The notes under the pieces are model-generated. The model ran no database searches, was not told where the DNA came from, and saw nothing but the letters and a program-made list of their open reading frames with translations. Below are positions 44,165 to 53,115 of a stretch of DNA of 64,000 nucleotides, one piece after another. Location: assembly GCF_000381745.1 (NCBI RefSeq), contig NZ_KB906976.1, positions 1 through 64,000 of the forward strand, in the 5' to 3' direction. Origin of the DNA: Psychromonas ossibalaenae ATCC BAA-1528 (GTDB lineage: Bacteria > Pseudomonadota > Gammaproteobacteria > Enterobacterales > Psychromonadaceae). Positions within the stretch are counted from its first letter, which is position 1. Each line of letters begins with the position of its first letter. The translations under genes were made by a program, and so were the position numbers.

Positions 44165-45265
44165 TTACTGGTAGACAGATTTATACAAGGGGATCAGTGC
44201 AGCCCCCGTAGCCGCGGCCTGATCGCCGGACACTGTGGCTAAAGAAACCGTCGGCATCAGCACGTCCTCTTCATGCTCATTTAATTTATTAACCGTCAGC
44301 AGATAAAGCTCATTAAGCAGCGCTGCCGGCAGCAGTCCGCCGAGCACTATCTCCTCAGGGTCAATTAAGGCATGGATGGTCTGAATTGCGTTCACTAGAT
44401 CTTCACTGGCGTCATTAAGCCAATGCGAAATGATTTCCTGATGTTTTTCAACCAGCACCTCTAAAGCCTGATAACGGTGAGGGCTCGGTTCATGCAGACC
44501 GAGTTTTTGATACAGATCATTAAGTGAGGGACGGCTTTTGTTATGCGGGAAAAGGCGCCCTATTCTGCCTGCGTTGCCGCGATAACCGCGATAACTTGTA
44601 TCATTATAAAAATGCCCTCCGCCGACACCGTAACCAAGGTAAAGATAAAACAGGTTAGCCTGCTTACTCTTACAGTTGCGGATATGTTCCCCCAGCGCGG
44701 CGGCTGTACCGTCATTTTCAACCCATGCAGGCAGCTGTAAATATTCTGAGATCTGCTCCTGAAAATCGACACTCTCCCACTCTTTAAAATAGGGGGGAAG
44801 GCGCAGCTGACCGCTGGACTGATTAAAGTTGCAGCTGGTTGTAATACCGGCACCAATCAGCGCACTGAACTGCTCCGGATAGCTGATTTTAACCATCTCC
44901 AGCAGACTGAACAGCTCGCTAAGGCCTTTTTCCGGACAATTATAAATACCGGATATAGAGCGTGAGAAAAAAGCACTGCCGCCGAGATCAACAATTTCAA
45001 TACTGATCTTCTCCAGCTCAATATTAATACCTAAGCTGTAGGCTGCCTGGTGATTAATGCCCAGCTCAATACCCGGCTGTCCGCGGGCACTTTTCTGCCG
45101 CCCTAATACAACTAATAATCCCTCATCCAGCATCTTTTTGGTGATGGTGGTTATCGCGGGCGGCGTTAAGCCGCTAAGTTCGGCTAATTCAGCTCGCGTA
45201 ACAGGTGCCGAGCTGTGGATCAGCGAAAATATTGTCCGTTGGGTTTTAGAACCAAAATCAACCAT
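44165..45265 (-). CDS. ROK-family transcriptional regulator
   Basis: A 366-aa protein with an N-terminal winged helix (TRAELAELSGLTPPAITTITKKMLDEGLL) and a ROK domain (GINIELEKISIEIVDLGG, AWVENDGTAAALGEH, YLYLGYGVGGGHFYN). The usual ROK zinc cluster (CxCGxxGC) is absent: the segment after GYRGNAGRIGR has no cysteines, as in some other sugar-responsive repressors. It probably represses the transport locus and binds the imported sugar. AT-rich palindromes upstream of the binding-protein gene are good operator candidates. Confidence 0.88.
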   Translation of the reverse strand: MVDFGSKTQRTIFSLIHSSAPVTRAELAELSGLTPPAITTITKKMLDEGLLVVLGRQKSARGQPGIELGINHQAAYSLGINIELEKISIEIVDLGGSAFFSRSISGIYNCPEKGLSELFSLLEMVKISYPEQFSALIGAGITTSCNFNQSSGQLRLPPYFKEWESVDFQEQISEYLQLPAWVENDGTAAALGEHIRNCKSKQANLFYLYLGYGVGGGHFYNDTSYRGYRGNAGRIGRLFPHNKSRPSLNDLYQKLGLHEPSPHRYQALEVLVEKHQEIISHWLNDASEDLVNAIQTIHALIDPEEIVLGGLLPAALLNELYLLTVNKLNEHEEDVLMPTVSLATVSGDQAAATGAALIPLYKSVYQ

Positions 45266-45286
45266 TTAATCAAGCCTATAGATAGT

Positions 45287-45392
45287 TCAGCAGCCTTACG
45301 GGTGCTGAGTGTAATAATAAATTGAATGACCGGCTGTGCTGCACAGCCGGCCGGTTTAACAAATAAAGCGTCCTTTTCTGCAGATAAAGGAC
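45287..45392. terminator. Three consecutive hairpins between the ATPase and ROK genes
   Basis: TCAGCA/TGCTGA (45287-45308), CCGGCTGTG/CACAGCCGG (45330-45350) and GTCCTTT/AAAGGAC (45370-45392). They probably end or attenuate the transport operon before the regulator gene. Confidence 0.6.
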
Positions 45393-45401
45393 CTCTCTTT
45401 T

Positions 45402-46514
45402 TTACGACGCGGCAACAGGGATTGCCGCACCGGTTGCCGAGTTAAAAAAGCTTAAATACTCTTCGGCAAATGCAAAGCTGAAGCTGTCCCCGACTGACTC
45501 GTGCATTTTTTTACTGTCAACTCGCAGCGTAGCAGATTCACCACCCAGTGTAATATGCACGTAATTTTCATTACCCATGCGTTCCATATTGTGAATTGGC
45601 GCTGAAATCAGCTTATCCTTAGGAAAGTCCGTCAGTTTGTCTTTATCTGCAACAATATTTTCAGGGCGCACACCGACCTTTACCCGCATCAAATGTTTAA
45701 CCGCTTCATACTGCTGCTCATTAATCGCAATCGTTAAACCCGATGCAAAACGCAGTGACCGGCCGACAATTTCAACTTCAAAGAGATTCATCTGCGGCGC
45801 GCCGAGAAAAGCGGCCACAAAGGTATTTGCCGGATTATGGTAAAGATCCATGGGTTTACCTATCTGCTGAATAATACCGTCTTTCATTACCACAACCCGG
45901 TCCGCCATGGTCATCGCTTCAACCTGATCATGGGTGACATAAATAGTGGTTGCGCTTAACTCGCGATGCAGTTTAGTTATCTCATTACGCATGGAAACAC
46001 GCAGCTTGGCATCCAGGTTAGACAGCGGCTCATCCATTAAAAAAACTTTGGGATTACGCACAATCGCCCGCCCTAAAGCGACCCTCTGACGCTGTCCGCC
46101 TGACAAGTCTTTCGGTTTACGGTGCAGCAGCTCGTCAAGGCCGAGAATCTGCGAAGCCCATTTAAGCTTTTCGGCAATCTCTTCAGCAGACTGCTTAAGC
46201 ACACGTAAACCAAAAACGATGTTTTCCTTGACCGACATATGCGGGTAAAGCGCATAATTCTGGAAAACCATAGCCATATCCCGGTCCTTAGGGTGCACAT
46301 CATTTAACTGCTTACCGTCAACCGACAAGCTGCCCGATGTGATTTTTTCCAGACCGGCAATCATGCGCAGAGTGGTTGATTTCCCACAGCCTGACGGGCC
46401 AACAAATACAATGAACTCACCTTTCTTTATCGACAGCTCGAAACTGTCTACAGAAAGAGAATCGGAGTTATCATACTGCTTACAGATATCTTTTAAACAC
46501 ACATAATCTTTCAT
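45402..46514 (-). CDS. Sugar ABC transporter ATPase (MalK/UgpC/MsmK type)
   Basis: A 370-aa ATPase: Walker A GPSGCGKST, Q-loop MVFQNYALYPHMSV, signature LSGGQRQRVALGRAIVR, Walker B VFLMDEPLSNLDAKLR, H-loop YVTHDQVEAM, then a C-terminal TOBE/regulatory region (VGVRPENIVADKDKL). This is the energising subunit for the carbohydrate importer encoded upstream. It follows the GT4 gene by 9 bp and is thus part of the same operon. Confidence 0.95.
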   Translation of the reverse strand: MKDYVCLKDICKQYDNSDSLSVDSFELSIKKGEFIVFVGPSGCGKSTTLRMIAGLEKITSGSLSVDGKQLNDVHPKDRDMAMVFQNYALYPHMSVKENIVFGLRVLKQSAEEIAEKLKWASQILGLDELLHRKPKDLSGGQRQRVALGRAIVRNPKVFLMDEPLSNLDAKLRVSMRNEITKLHRELSATTIYVTHDQVEAMTMADRVVVMKDGIIQQIGKPMDLYHNPANTFVAAFLGAPQMNLFEVEIVGRSLRFASGLTIAINEQQYEAVKHLMRVKVGVRPENIVADKDKLTDFPKDKLISAPIHNMERMGNENYVHITLGGESATLRVDSKKMHESVGDSFSFAFAEEYLSFFNSATGAAIPVAAS

Positions 46515-46523
46515 TTCATTACC

Positions 46524-47864
46524 TCAAGAAAACACAGCGGCTAATCTGTCCTGTAAAGTCGCATAGGAAAAGTGAGTCAGCCCTAACGCAAAGTTCTTAT
46601 CAACGATCTGCTGATAACGCCTTTTATCACACAGAATCTCCAGGATCTCATCAGCCGCATTACAGGTAATTTCCGGGCTGACAGTCACCAGACCGCTTTC
46701 CAGAGTTTCATATTGATTACCCAGCGAAGTAAACTCACAGCCGACAGGTTTAATATCTTTCTCATAAACTGAATATTCAAACACCATCACAGGTTTTCTG
46801 GCAAACATCGCTTCCAGAAGCTGATTTCCCCAGCCCTCATAGATACTCGGATACATCACAAAATCACAGTCTACATAAGCGTCCCACAGACTGTATATTT
46901 TTTTACCGTTACGCGTAGTACGTTCATGGTCAACAATGGTCGGATCGATAATAAACTCAATGCCCGAATCCTTACATTTCTGTTCAAGCAGCTGTACGTA
47001 ATCACCATGATCTTCATGCAGACCAACCATGACGTAATAAATTTTACTCTCGGAAGTAAACACTTTGCCGTTATACAGGGTTTTACCTGTCAGGCTGCTT
47101 TTCAGTGATTCAATTCTTTCTAATACATCAACGGCAAGCTCGATACCTTTACGCGCCACCAGACGAGTGCCCTGCAGGAACAGAATATCATCTTCTTTAA
47201 TACCTAGGCGCGCTCGAAAATCACTGTTGTAATCATCTTTTTTCCAGTTATCTATTGAAAAATCAAACACATTCGGCACATAGGTTGAGTCCTCACCTTT
47301 TTTAGCAAAAAGATCTTCTTTAGCCAGGGTATTAATAACGCAGTGCTGAATATTATCGCCTTTAGGCGGAAAATTCTCCTCCAGACTGTCTTTAACAAAA
47401 TCATATTTAGAGCCGGAAAAGAACTCCCGCTCCCAGTAAAAGTCGTGATGATGGTTAACCACACGCACCCCGGTTTTTTTAATCACCTCGGCAAACGCTT
47501 CGCCGATAGCAATACTGCGCCCCATGCAGCAGATATTATTCGGCACAAGAATATCTATGTTCTGCTCGCGGATAATAGACTCCAATTTCAGTGCTACCGT
47601 CTCTTTAAGGGCTGCAGAGCGCTGTTTAAGCTCGCTTTCAGGTTTATCCTGATATTTAAACATCTCCATGCGCAGCTGTTCATCTTCCGGATAGAGAATG
47701 GCGATTTCATCAATAAGATAGGTTTCACGTGAACAGGTGCCTTTAGAGCCGGCAATATAAACAACCTCATGGCCGAGCCGTTCTAAAATCAGTGCCCACT
47801 TATCCATTTCCAGTGAAACACCGTCTGTTTCGCCGACTCGATAGTGTGAAAGTGCAATTTTCAT
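46524..47864 (-). CDS. GT4-family glycosyltransferase or retaining phosphorylase
   Basis: A 446-aa GT-B-fold protein. N-terminal MKIALSHYRVGETDGVSLEMDKWALILERLGHEVVYIAG, the second-domain start FLQGTRLVARKGIELAVD, and the nucleotide/phosphate motif YEGWGNQLLEAM (EX7E, near residue 344) place it in GT4. It lies inside an ABC sugar-import operon, 10 bp from the permease gene and 9 bp from the ATPase gene. A synthetic glycosyltransferase is unexpected there. GT4 also contains retaining trehalose phosphorylases, so a catabolic phosphorylase acting on the imported glycoside is a real alternative. Substrate unknown. Confidence 0.82.
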   Translation of the reverse strand: MKIALSHYRVGETDGVSLEMDKWALILERLGHEVVYIAGSKGTCSRETYLIDEIAILYPEDEQLRMEMFKYQDKPESELKQRSAALKETVALKLESIIREQNIDILVPNNICCMGRSIAIGEAFAEVIKKTGVRVVNHHHDFYWEREFFSGSKYDFVKDSLEENFPPKGDNIQHCVINTLAKEDLFAKKGEDSTYVPNVFDFSIDNWKKDDYNSDFRARLGIKEDDILFLQGTRLVARKGIELAVDVLERIESLKSSLTGKTLYNGKVFTSESKIYYVMVGLHEDHGDYVQLLEQKCKDSGIEFIIDPTIVDHERTTRNGKKIYSLWDAYVDCDFVMYPSIYEGWGNQLLEAMFARKPVMVFEYSVYEKDIKPVGCEFTSLGNQYETLESGLVTVSPEITCNAADEILEILCDKRRYQQIVDKNFALGLTHFSYATLQDRLAAVFS

Positions 47865-47874
47865 GTTTGTTCCT

Positions 47875-48678
47875 CTATTTGAGACCGCTGGTCGCGATAC
47901 CTTTAGTAAAATATTTTTGAAAGATTAAAAAGATGATAATGGTTGGAATGGTCAGCAGTACCACCCCGGCCATGATTTGATTCCAGAACTGCTCATGCTG
48001 GCCGTGGAATGAGTTCAGACCGACGGGCAGGGTATACATATCAGAGCTGGAGCCGATAATGCTCGGCCACAGATAAGCATTCCAGTTTGCAGTGAACAGC
48101 AGTATTGCCTGAGAAATCAGCGGAATTTTGGCGATTGGAAAAATAATCAGCCAGAATGTTTTCATTTCTGACAAGCCGTCCATATACGCAGATTCTTCCA
48201 GCTCAAAAGGCATGCTTTCGTAATACTGTTTCATTAAAAAGGCAAAAAACAGATTAAATATGAAAGGTAAAATCAGCCCCAGATAAGAGTTAATCAGCCC
48301 CATTTCTGCAAGCAGCATATAGGTCGGCGCCATTAATACCTGCGACGGGATCATCATGCAGGCAATAATAACAAACAGTAACCAGCCCATACCTTTATGG
48401 CGGGCCATGGAATAACCCAGCATACTGTTGATAACCAGATTCAGCACGGTGACAAAAAATGCCACAATAACGCTGTTGATCATCCAGCTGTCAAAGGGAA
48501 ATTTAGTTAAGATGTAAACATAACTGTCCAGACTGAATTTCGATATATCAACCTCTCCATGAGCAATCAAGTCCAGCGGAGACAGAGAAATAATAATGGT
48601 CAGCGCAAAAGGAATAACAGTAATCACCAACATTCCAAGCGCAAATAAATGAAATGATATCTTTTTAAGACTTAGCAT
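47875..48678 (-). CDS. Sugar ABC transporter permease (MalG type)
   Basis: A 267-aa inner-membrane protein with six membrane segments and the EAA loop ESAYMDGLSEMKTFWLIIFPIAKIPL that contacts the ATPase. It overlaps the other permease gene by 14 bp. Second membrane subunit of the carbohydrate importer. Confidence 0.93.
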   Translation of the reverse strand: MLSLKKISFHLFALGMLVITVIPFALTIIISLSPLDLIAHGEVDISKFSLDSYVYILTKFPFDSWMINSVIVAFFVTVLNLVINSMLGYSMARHKGMGWLLFVIIACMMIPSQVLMAPTYMLLAEMGLINSYLGLILPFIFNLFFAFLMKQYYESMPFELEESAYMDGLSEMKTFWLIIFPIAKIPLISQAILLFTANWNAYLWPSIIGSSSDMYTLPVGLNSFHGQHEQFWNQIMAGVVLLTIPTIIIFLIFQKYFTKGIATSGLK

Positions 48679-49537
48679 GTTTTACCTTACGTTCAATAAA
48701 TACAACAGTTAATATTAATGACATAAAGATCATTGCCATCGCGCTTGCATACCCCACTTCATAACTCTTAAAGGCGGTATTATAGATATACAAAACCGTG
48801 GTCAGCGTTGAATCTAAGGGGCCGCCTTCATTTTTAGTCATTACCGCCACTTCATCATAAAGCTTGAAGCCGTTAATCATGGAAGTAATAAAGACAAAGA
48901 AAATGACCGGTTTTAATGACGGTATGGTAATTTTCAGCAGCTGAGTTAATTTATTCGCCCCATCCATATCCGCTGCTTCATAGAGCTCCGCAGGAATCGA
49001 CTTAAGGCCGCCGACAAAAATAATCATATACAGCCCCAGGTGACTCCAGGAATGCATTAAAATAACCGGCACAATGGCAAAACGTGTTGACTCTAACCAG
49101 TTAAAGTTATCGGGAATAAAAGCAACTGCAGAGTTAACCGCCCCGCCGGACTTAAACAAAAAGGTAAACATTAATGCAACAGCCACCGTACTTGCGATAG
49201 TGGGCAGATAATAACCAACGTTAAACACCTTTTTCAGCTTCAGTGCGCTTGATTCAATAATCAGTGCCAAAGCTAATGACGCGGCCAGCTGAATAGGCAC
49301 CGCAAAAATAACAATGATAAAAGTATTCTTAACCGCAGATAAGAAACGCTCATCCCCAAAGGCACGAATATAATTATCCAGGCCGATCCAGCTTGCATTT
49401 GCCAGTCCGCCCTGAGTAAGCGAATATTCTGTAAAGCTTAAATAAACACTTAAAAATAACGGGATAATAAAAAACAATCCGAAAAATATGTAAAACGGCA
49501 TGCCGAATTTCAATTTAACCCATGCTGAAACATTCAT
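48665..49537 (-). CDS. Sugar ABC transporter permease (MalF/UgpA type)
   Basis: A 290-aa inner-membrane protein with six membrane segments and the EAA loop ELYEAADMDGANKLTQLLKITIPSLKP. It follows the binding-protein gene by 30 bp and overlaps the second permease gene. Part of a CUT1-type oligosaccharide importer. Confidence 0.93.
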   Translation of the reverse strand: MNVSAWVKLKFGMPFYIFFGLFFIIPLFLSVYLSFTEYSLTQGGLANASWIGLDNYIRAFGDERFLSAVKNTFIIVIFAVPIQLAASLALALIIESSALKLKKVFNVGYYLPTIASTVAVALMFTFLFKSGGAVNSAVAFIPDNFNWLESTRFAIVPVILMHSWSHLGLYMIIFVGGLKSIPAELYEAADMDGANKLTQLLKITIPSLKPVIFFVFITSMINGFKLYDEVAVMTKNEGGPLDSTLTTVLYIYNTAFKSYEVGYASAMAMIFMSLILTVVFIERKVKHAKS

Positions 49538-49567
49538 TAGTATTACCTTTTAAAAAATGAAAATAAT

Positions 49568-50743
49568 CTATTGAAGTTCAAGTAAAGCTTCTTCAAGTGC
49601 CTGCTCAACGTCGGTGTTATTGATGTATATTTTCTCGCCGGCCCGTCCTAATGCAGAATGTATCTTTGCGCCGTCCACTCCGTATAAATTCACATTTGAA
49701 TAGGCAAACTGTTCAGAATTAGCGACAAAGTCTTTGTTCGTTTCCTGATAATACTCGCCGGCTGCTTTACGCGTCGGTACGGCTATTTTGCTGTCCACCA
49801 CCATGCGCTGAATTTTTTCACTTGCCATATACTCAATAAAATCAACGGATTCCTGAGTTTTTTCGGTATTTGCATTCATGACATAAGCCACCGTAAAGAG
49901 CATACTGGTCTGCTCTTTTCCAGCAGGAAGCTTAGCCATTTTCCAGTTTAAGTCTTTTGATTCCTGCTCCAGTGTCTGAACTGCCCAGCCGCCGGAAATC
50001 ATCATAGGTACGCGCTTAGTGGTAAATGCAGTTTCATTACCGTCAAGTTCCTGACCTGTTTTCGCGGCCTTGCTTCCCAGCAGCTGTCGGTAATAAAAAT
50101 CATAGGCAGATGCGACTTCAGCACTATTAAAGGCAAAGTTTCCTTTTTCATCAAAGACTTTACCGCCGGACTGAAAAAGGAAAGGTGAAAATCGGGGGAA
50201 TTCTGTTTCTAATACTATACCGGCATCATACTTATCAAGATCGGCAAAAAAATGAGCCGTTTTTAACAGCTCGTCCCAGTTAGCCGGCACCTTCATATTG
50301 TATTTATTAAAAGTATCCTGATCGTAATACAGGACTAAAGAGTTGGCATCTTTCGGCAGGCCATAAACCGCGTCATCCTTCTGGTAAGCGGCCAGCAGCG
50401 GTTCATTAAAGTCGTTTAAATCAGTCTTCTTTAAAAAAGGTTTAATATCCTGAACAGCACCGTCATTGACAAATCTGTCCAGGTATAAACTGTCCATATA
50501 AAAGACATCTGGACCGCCTCCTGAAGCAATCTGCAGCTGAATTGCATCATTATAGGTACCGTTGATCACCTCGATTTGAACCTCTGTTCCGGTACTTTGC
50601 TCATAACTGTCCACCCTTTCCTGAACAAACGCCATTTCTTGAGGTGTTGTCGTCCATATACCTAAAACAAGCTTGTCATCTTGTTTTGAACAACCGCCGA
50701 GGAAAGCCATTGATAAAATTACTGCTCCAATTGATTTTTTCAT
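49568..50743 (-). CDS. Sugar ABC transporter substrate-binding lipoprotein (SBP family 1)
   Basis: A 391-aa lipoprotein: signal peptide MKKSIGAVILSMAFLGGCSKQ with lipobox LGGC, so the mature N-terminus is a lipidated Cys. The body matches family 1 binding proteins: VLGIWTTTPQEMAFVQERVDSYEQSTGTEVQIEVING, GPDVFYMDSLYLDRFV, PKDANSLVLYYDQDTF and MISGGWAVQTL. I choose the ATG at 50743 because GGAGCGG precedes it and the signal peptide starts there. First gene of the operon; two AT-rich palindromes lie upstream. Confidence 0.93.
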   Translation of the reverse strand: MKKSIGAVILSMAFLGGCSKQDDKLVLGIWTTTPQEMAFVQERVDSYEQSTGTEVQIEVINGTYNDAIQLQIASGGGPDVFYMDSLYLDRFVNDGAVQDIKPFLKKTDLNDFNEPLLAAYQKDDAVYGLPKDANSLVLYYDQDTFNKYNMKVPANWDELLKTAHFFADLDKYDAGIVLETEFPRFSPFLFQSGGKVFDEKGNFAFNSAEVASAYDFYYRQLLGSKAAKTGQELDGNETAFTTKRVPMMISGGWAVQTLEQESKDLNWKMAKLPAGKEQTSMLFTVAYVMNANTEKTQESVDFIEYMASEKIQRMVVDSKIAVPTRKAAGEYYQETNKDFVANSEQFAYSNVNLYGVDGAKIHSALGRAGEKIYINNTDVEQALEEALLELQ

Positions 50744-50881
50744 TCCCGCTCCACATACATTATAAAAATATGGTCTTATAACCAGGCAATGCATACTGAA
50801 CTACACAAACAATTCAATCATGACAAGGACTTAAATGTTAATAAGACGACAACTCATTATTCAGCTTCTATAAAAACCAAT

Positions 50882-50904
50882 TTAAATTAAATTAATTTAT
50901 TTAA
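50882..50904. promoter_or_regulatory. AT-rich imperfect palindrome, candidate ROK operator 1
   Basis: TTAAATTAAATTAATTTATT followed by TAA is nearly self-complementary and lies about 140 bp upstream of the binding-lipoprotein start. ROK regulators of the NagC/Mlc/XylR type bind AT-rich palindromes of this size. Confidence 0.5.
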
Positions 50905-51028
50905 TGTTGTTATTGATTTATATAAACAGGCACCTAAAAACACAAAGCACCCTAAGCAATGATGTAAATGTACAGTTTTACAGCTAAAAAGATCAACAGA
51001 AGCATTTTCTTTTTGTGAAACCAATCAT

Positions 51029-51053
51029 ATTAAATTAAATCATTTAATTTAAT
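51029..51053. promoter_or_regulatory. Perfect 25-bp AT-rich palindrome, candidate ROK operator 2
   Basis: ATTAAATTAAAT, a central C, then ATTTAATTTAAT. It shares the TTAAATTAAAT core with the site at 50882. The two sites are about 147 bp apart (14 helical turns), which would allow looping. Confidence 0.55.
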
Positions 51054-51399
51054 AAAACATCAACAACAATGATCTGTTTATAAAAAAACAGCATAAGGAT
51101 AAAAAACGTTCAGGGGACGGGAAAATTAACGGGGGGTACCCACAGCAATGCAGCTGTACGCCGTTATGTGAAATAAAAAATATAGACCTTGAGTTTAAGT
51201 CTTTTAAATACAAGGGGATACAAAAATTGAACAGCTATTGCTTAGGCCGGGATTTTTGTCCCCGGCACAACAAAGCCCTTAAAAAACCAACATTTAGTCA
51301 AAAAATATTAAAAACAATCACAACAAAAACACTGTTTCTCAGCACTGAAAAATTGAGATACCACCAATTAGGTACTAAAAGAAAGGTGCTTACGATATT
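51054..51399. other. Intergenic region with no clear feature
   Basis: About 345 bp, AT-rich, including a GGGGGG tract near 51131. I see no convincing ORF, terminator or operator. Confidence 0.35.
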
Positions 51400-51531
51400 A
51401 TGAAAGAAAACGATAGTAATTTACTTCGCTTATCCGCTGTTACGATATGTGCTTTTAAAGGCAGTTTTACCCTGTCCCGGCATGGATACAAAACATTCAT
51501 CCTGTGCCGCTCAACTTTACAAAAAGCTTAA
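51400..51531 (+). CDS. Possible small ORF, 43 aa
   Basis: A 43-codon ORF (MKENDSNLLRLSAVTIC...) with AAGG 12 bases upstream of the ATG. It lies 62 bp before the DUF1800 gene on the same strand and could be a leader peptide. There is no recognisable domain; it may be chance. Confidence 0.25.
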   Translation: MKENDSNLLRLSAVTICAFKGSFTLSRHGYKTFILCRSTLQKA

Positions 51532-51593
51532 TTATCGTGATCGGCACCCTTGCGGATACTAACATGAACTAATCATTTCTTATTTGGAAGACA

Positions 51594-53111
51594 ATGGAAA
51601 ATAACATAAAGATTGACAGTGAAAGAGAGCAGTATGCAAAATTTTTGTATCGAGCAACTTTTGGCCCTAAAAAAGGGCAAATAGACGCTCTGCAGAAAGC
51701 AGGATACGAAAGCTGGTTTAAAGAGCAGTTTGCAGCCCCGGCATCTTATCATGCCCCGAAAGCACAGCAGTTTGCTGATCTGACTAATGTGAAAGTCAGT
51801 GAAAATATGCGTTTAGGCGCATGGTGGCAGAGAACCATACAAGCAGAAGACCAGCTCAGACAGCGAATGGCTTATTCCTTAAGTCAGATTTTTGTAGTGT
51901 CGAAACACGGTATACCGGGTAAGCATATTGAGCTGGCTCAATATTACGATATCTTAGTTAAACATGCTTTTGGTAATTTCCGTGATTTACTGGAAGAAGT
52001 AACACTTAACCCTGTAATGGGGCATTACCTTACATTGCAGAACAGCCAGAAGTTCAACCATAATAAAAAAACTTATCCTGATGAAAACTACGCACGCGAA
52101 GTAATGCAGTTATTTACTTTGGGTTTATGGGAACTACAGGAAAACGGTGAAGCGGTTCTTGATGTAGACGGGAACAAAATCCCCACTTATACACAACAGG
52201 ATATTGAAGAACTGGCGCGCGCATTAACAGGATGGCGCCGCAGTGATTATACTGCACCTATGCATGGTGTGGACAACCGCCATGACAGTGACGAAAAATT
52301 AATTTTAAATGAATATTTCCCTTCAGGAAAAACGCCTCAGCAGGACCTGACTCAGGCTATGGATCTTTTATTTAATCATAAAAACACTCCCGTACTTTTT
52401 GCTGAATTATTAATCAAACGCCTGACCGGCAGCAACCCGCGCGGCGAGTATATCGCACGCGTAGCCAGTGCCTTCAAAAATAACGGTGACGGTGTCAGAG
52501 GCGATTTTAAGGCAGTGCTGACTGCAGTACTCACCGACAGTGATGTGGTCAATGCTGAAGCAGAACAAGGAGCGACACAAAGAAAAACCTTCGGTCGTCT
52601 GCAGGAGCCTGTTATTACTATTGCTAACCAGGCCCGTGCACTTGATATGAAGTCAAAACAAGAACGCTGGTATGATATTCAGTACACCGAATCACAATTA
52701 GGCCAGGCACCGCTGCTGGCGCCGAGTGTCTTTAATTTCTACACACCTGTATTTGCACCTCAGGGCGAGATTTCTAATGCAGGTTTAATTGCACCTGAGT
52801 TTTACCTGTTAACAACCGATAACATGCGCCGCATCCACAACCGTTTATGGGGCAACATTTATGCAGTCTGGGGAAACAGTGCTACTGGGTGGACTTGGGA
52901 TCATAGTGAGTTTCTCGCTTTAGAATCATCACCAGATGAATATATGGCACTGCTGAACGAGCGCTTATTCGGCGGATTGATATCGACTGAACTGCACGAT
53001 TATATTCATAATATGCTCTCCAGTGAAATGGAGAAAGTCGGCCCGAACCTGCGCATAAGAAATACTTTATATGTTGCTTTCTCTTCCCCTGAATTCTTCA
53101 CTCAAGAGTAA
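51594..53111 (+). CDS. DUF1800 domain protein
   Basis: A 505-aa protein matching DUF1800: FLYRATFGPKKGQIDALQKAGYESWFKEQF at the N-terminus, LRQRMAYSLSQIFVVS, NYAREVMQLFTLGLWEL, LARALTGWRRSD and LLAPSVFNFYTPVF, all conserved blocks. Function is unknown. These genes are very often directly followed by a DUF1501 gene, as here (4 bp gap). Unusually I see no signal peptide, although the partner carries a Tat signal, so it may be carried out with the partner or act inside the cell. GGAAG precedes the ATG. Confidence 0.88.
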   Translation: MENNIKIDSEREQYAKFLYRATFGPKKGQIDALQKAGYESWFKEQFAAPASYHAPKAQQFADLTNVKVSENMRLGAWWQRTIQAEDQLRQRMAYSLSQIFVVSKHGIPGKHIELAQYYDILVKHAFGNFRDLLEEVTLNPVMGHYLTLQNSQKFNHNKKTYPDENYAREVMQLFTLGLWELQENGEAVLDVDGNKIPTYTQQDIEELARALTGWRRSDYTAPMHGVDNRHDSDEKLILNEYFPSGKTPQQDLTQAMDLLFNHKNTPVLFAELLIKRLTGSNPRGEYIARVASAFKNNGDGVRGDFKAVLTAVLTDSDVVNAEAEQGATQRKTFGRLQEPVITIANQARALDMKSKQERWYDIQYTESQLGQAPLLAPSVFNFYTPVFAPQGEISNAGLIAPEFYLLTTDNMRRIHNRLWGNIYAVWGNSATGWTWDHSEFLALESSPDEYMALLNERLFGGLISTELHDYIHNMLSSEMEKVGPNLRIRNTLYVAFSSPEFFTQE

Positions 53112-53115
53112 TATA

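Noticed and set aside
47343-47732. 129-codon plus-strand ORF opposite the GT4 gene
   Set aside because: Antisense shadow of a well-supported coding region.
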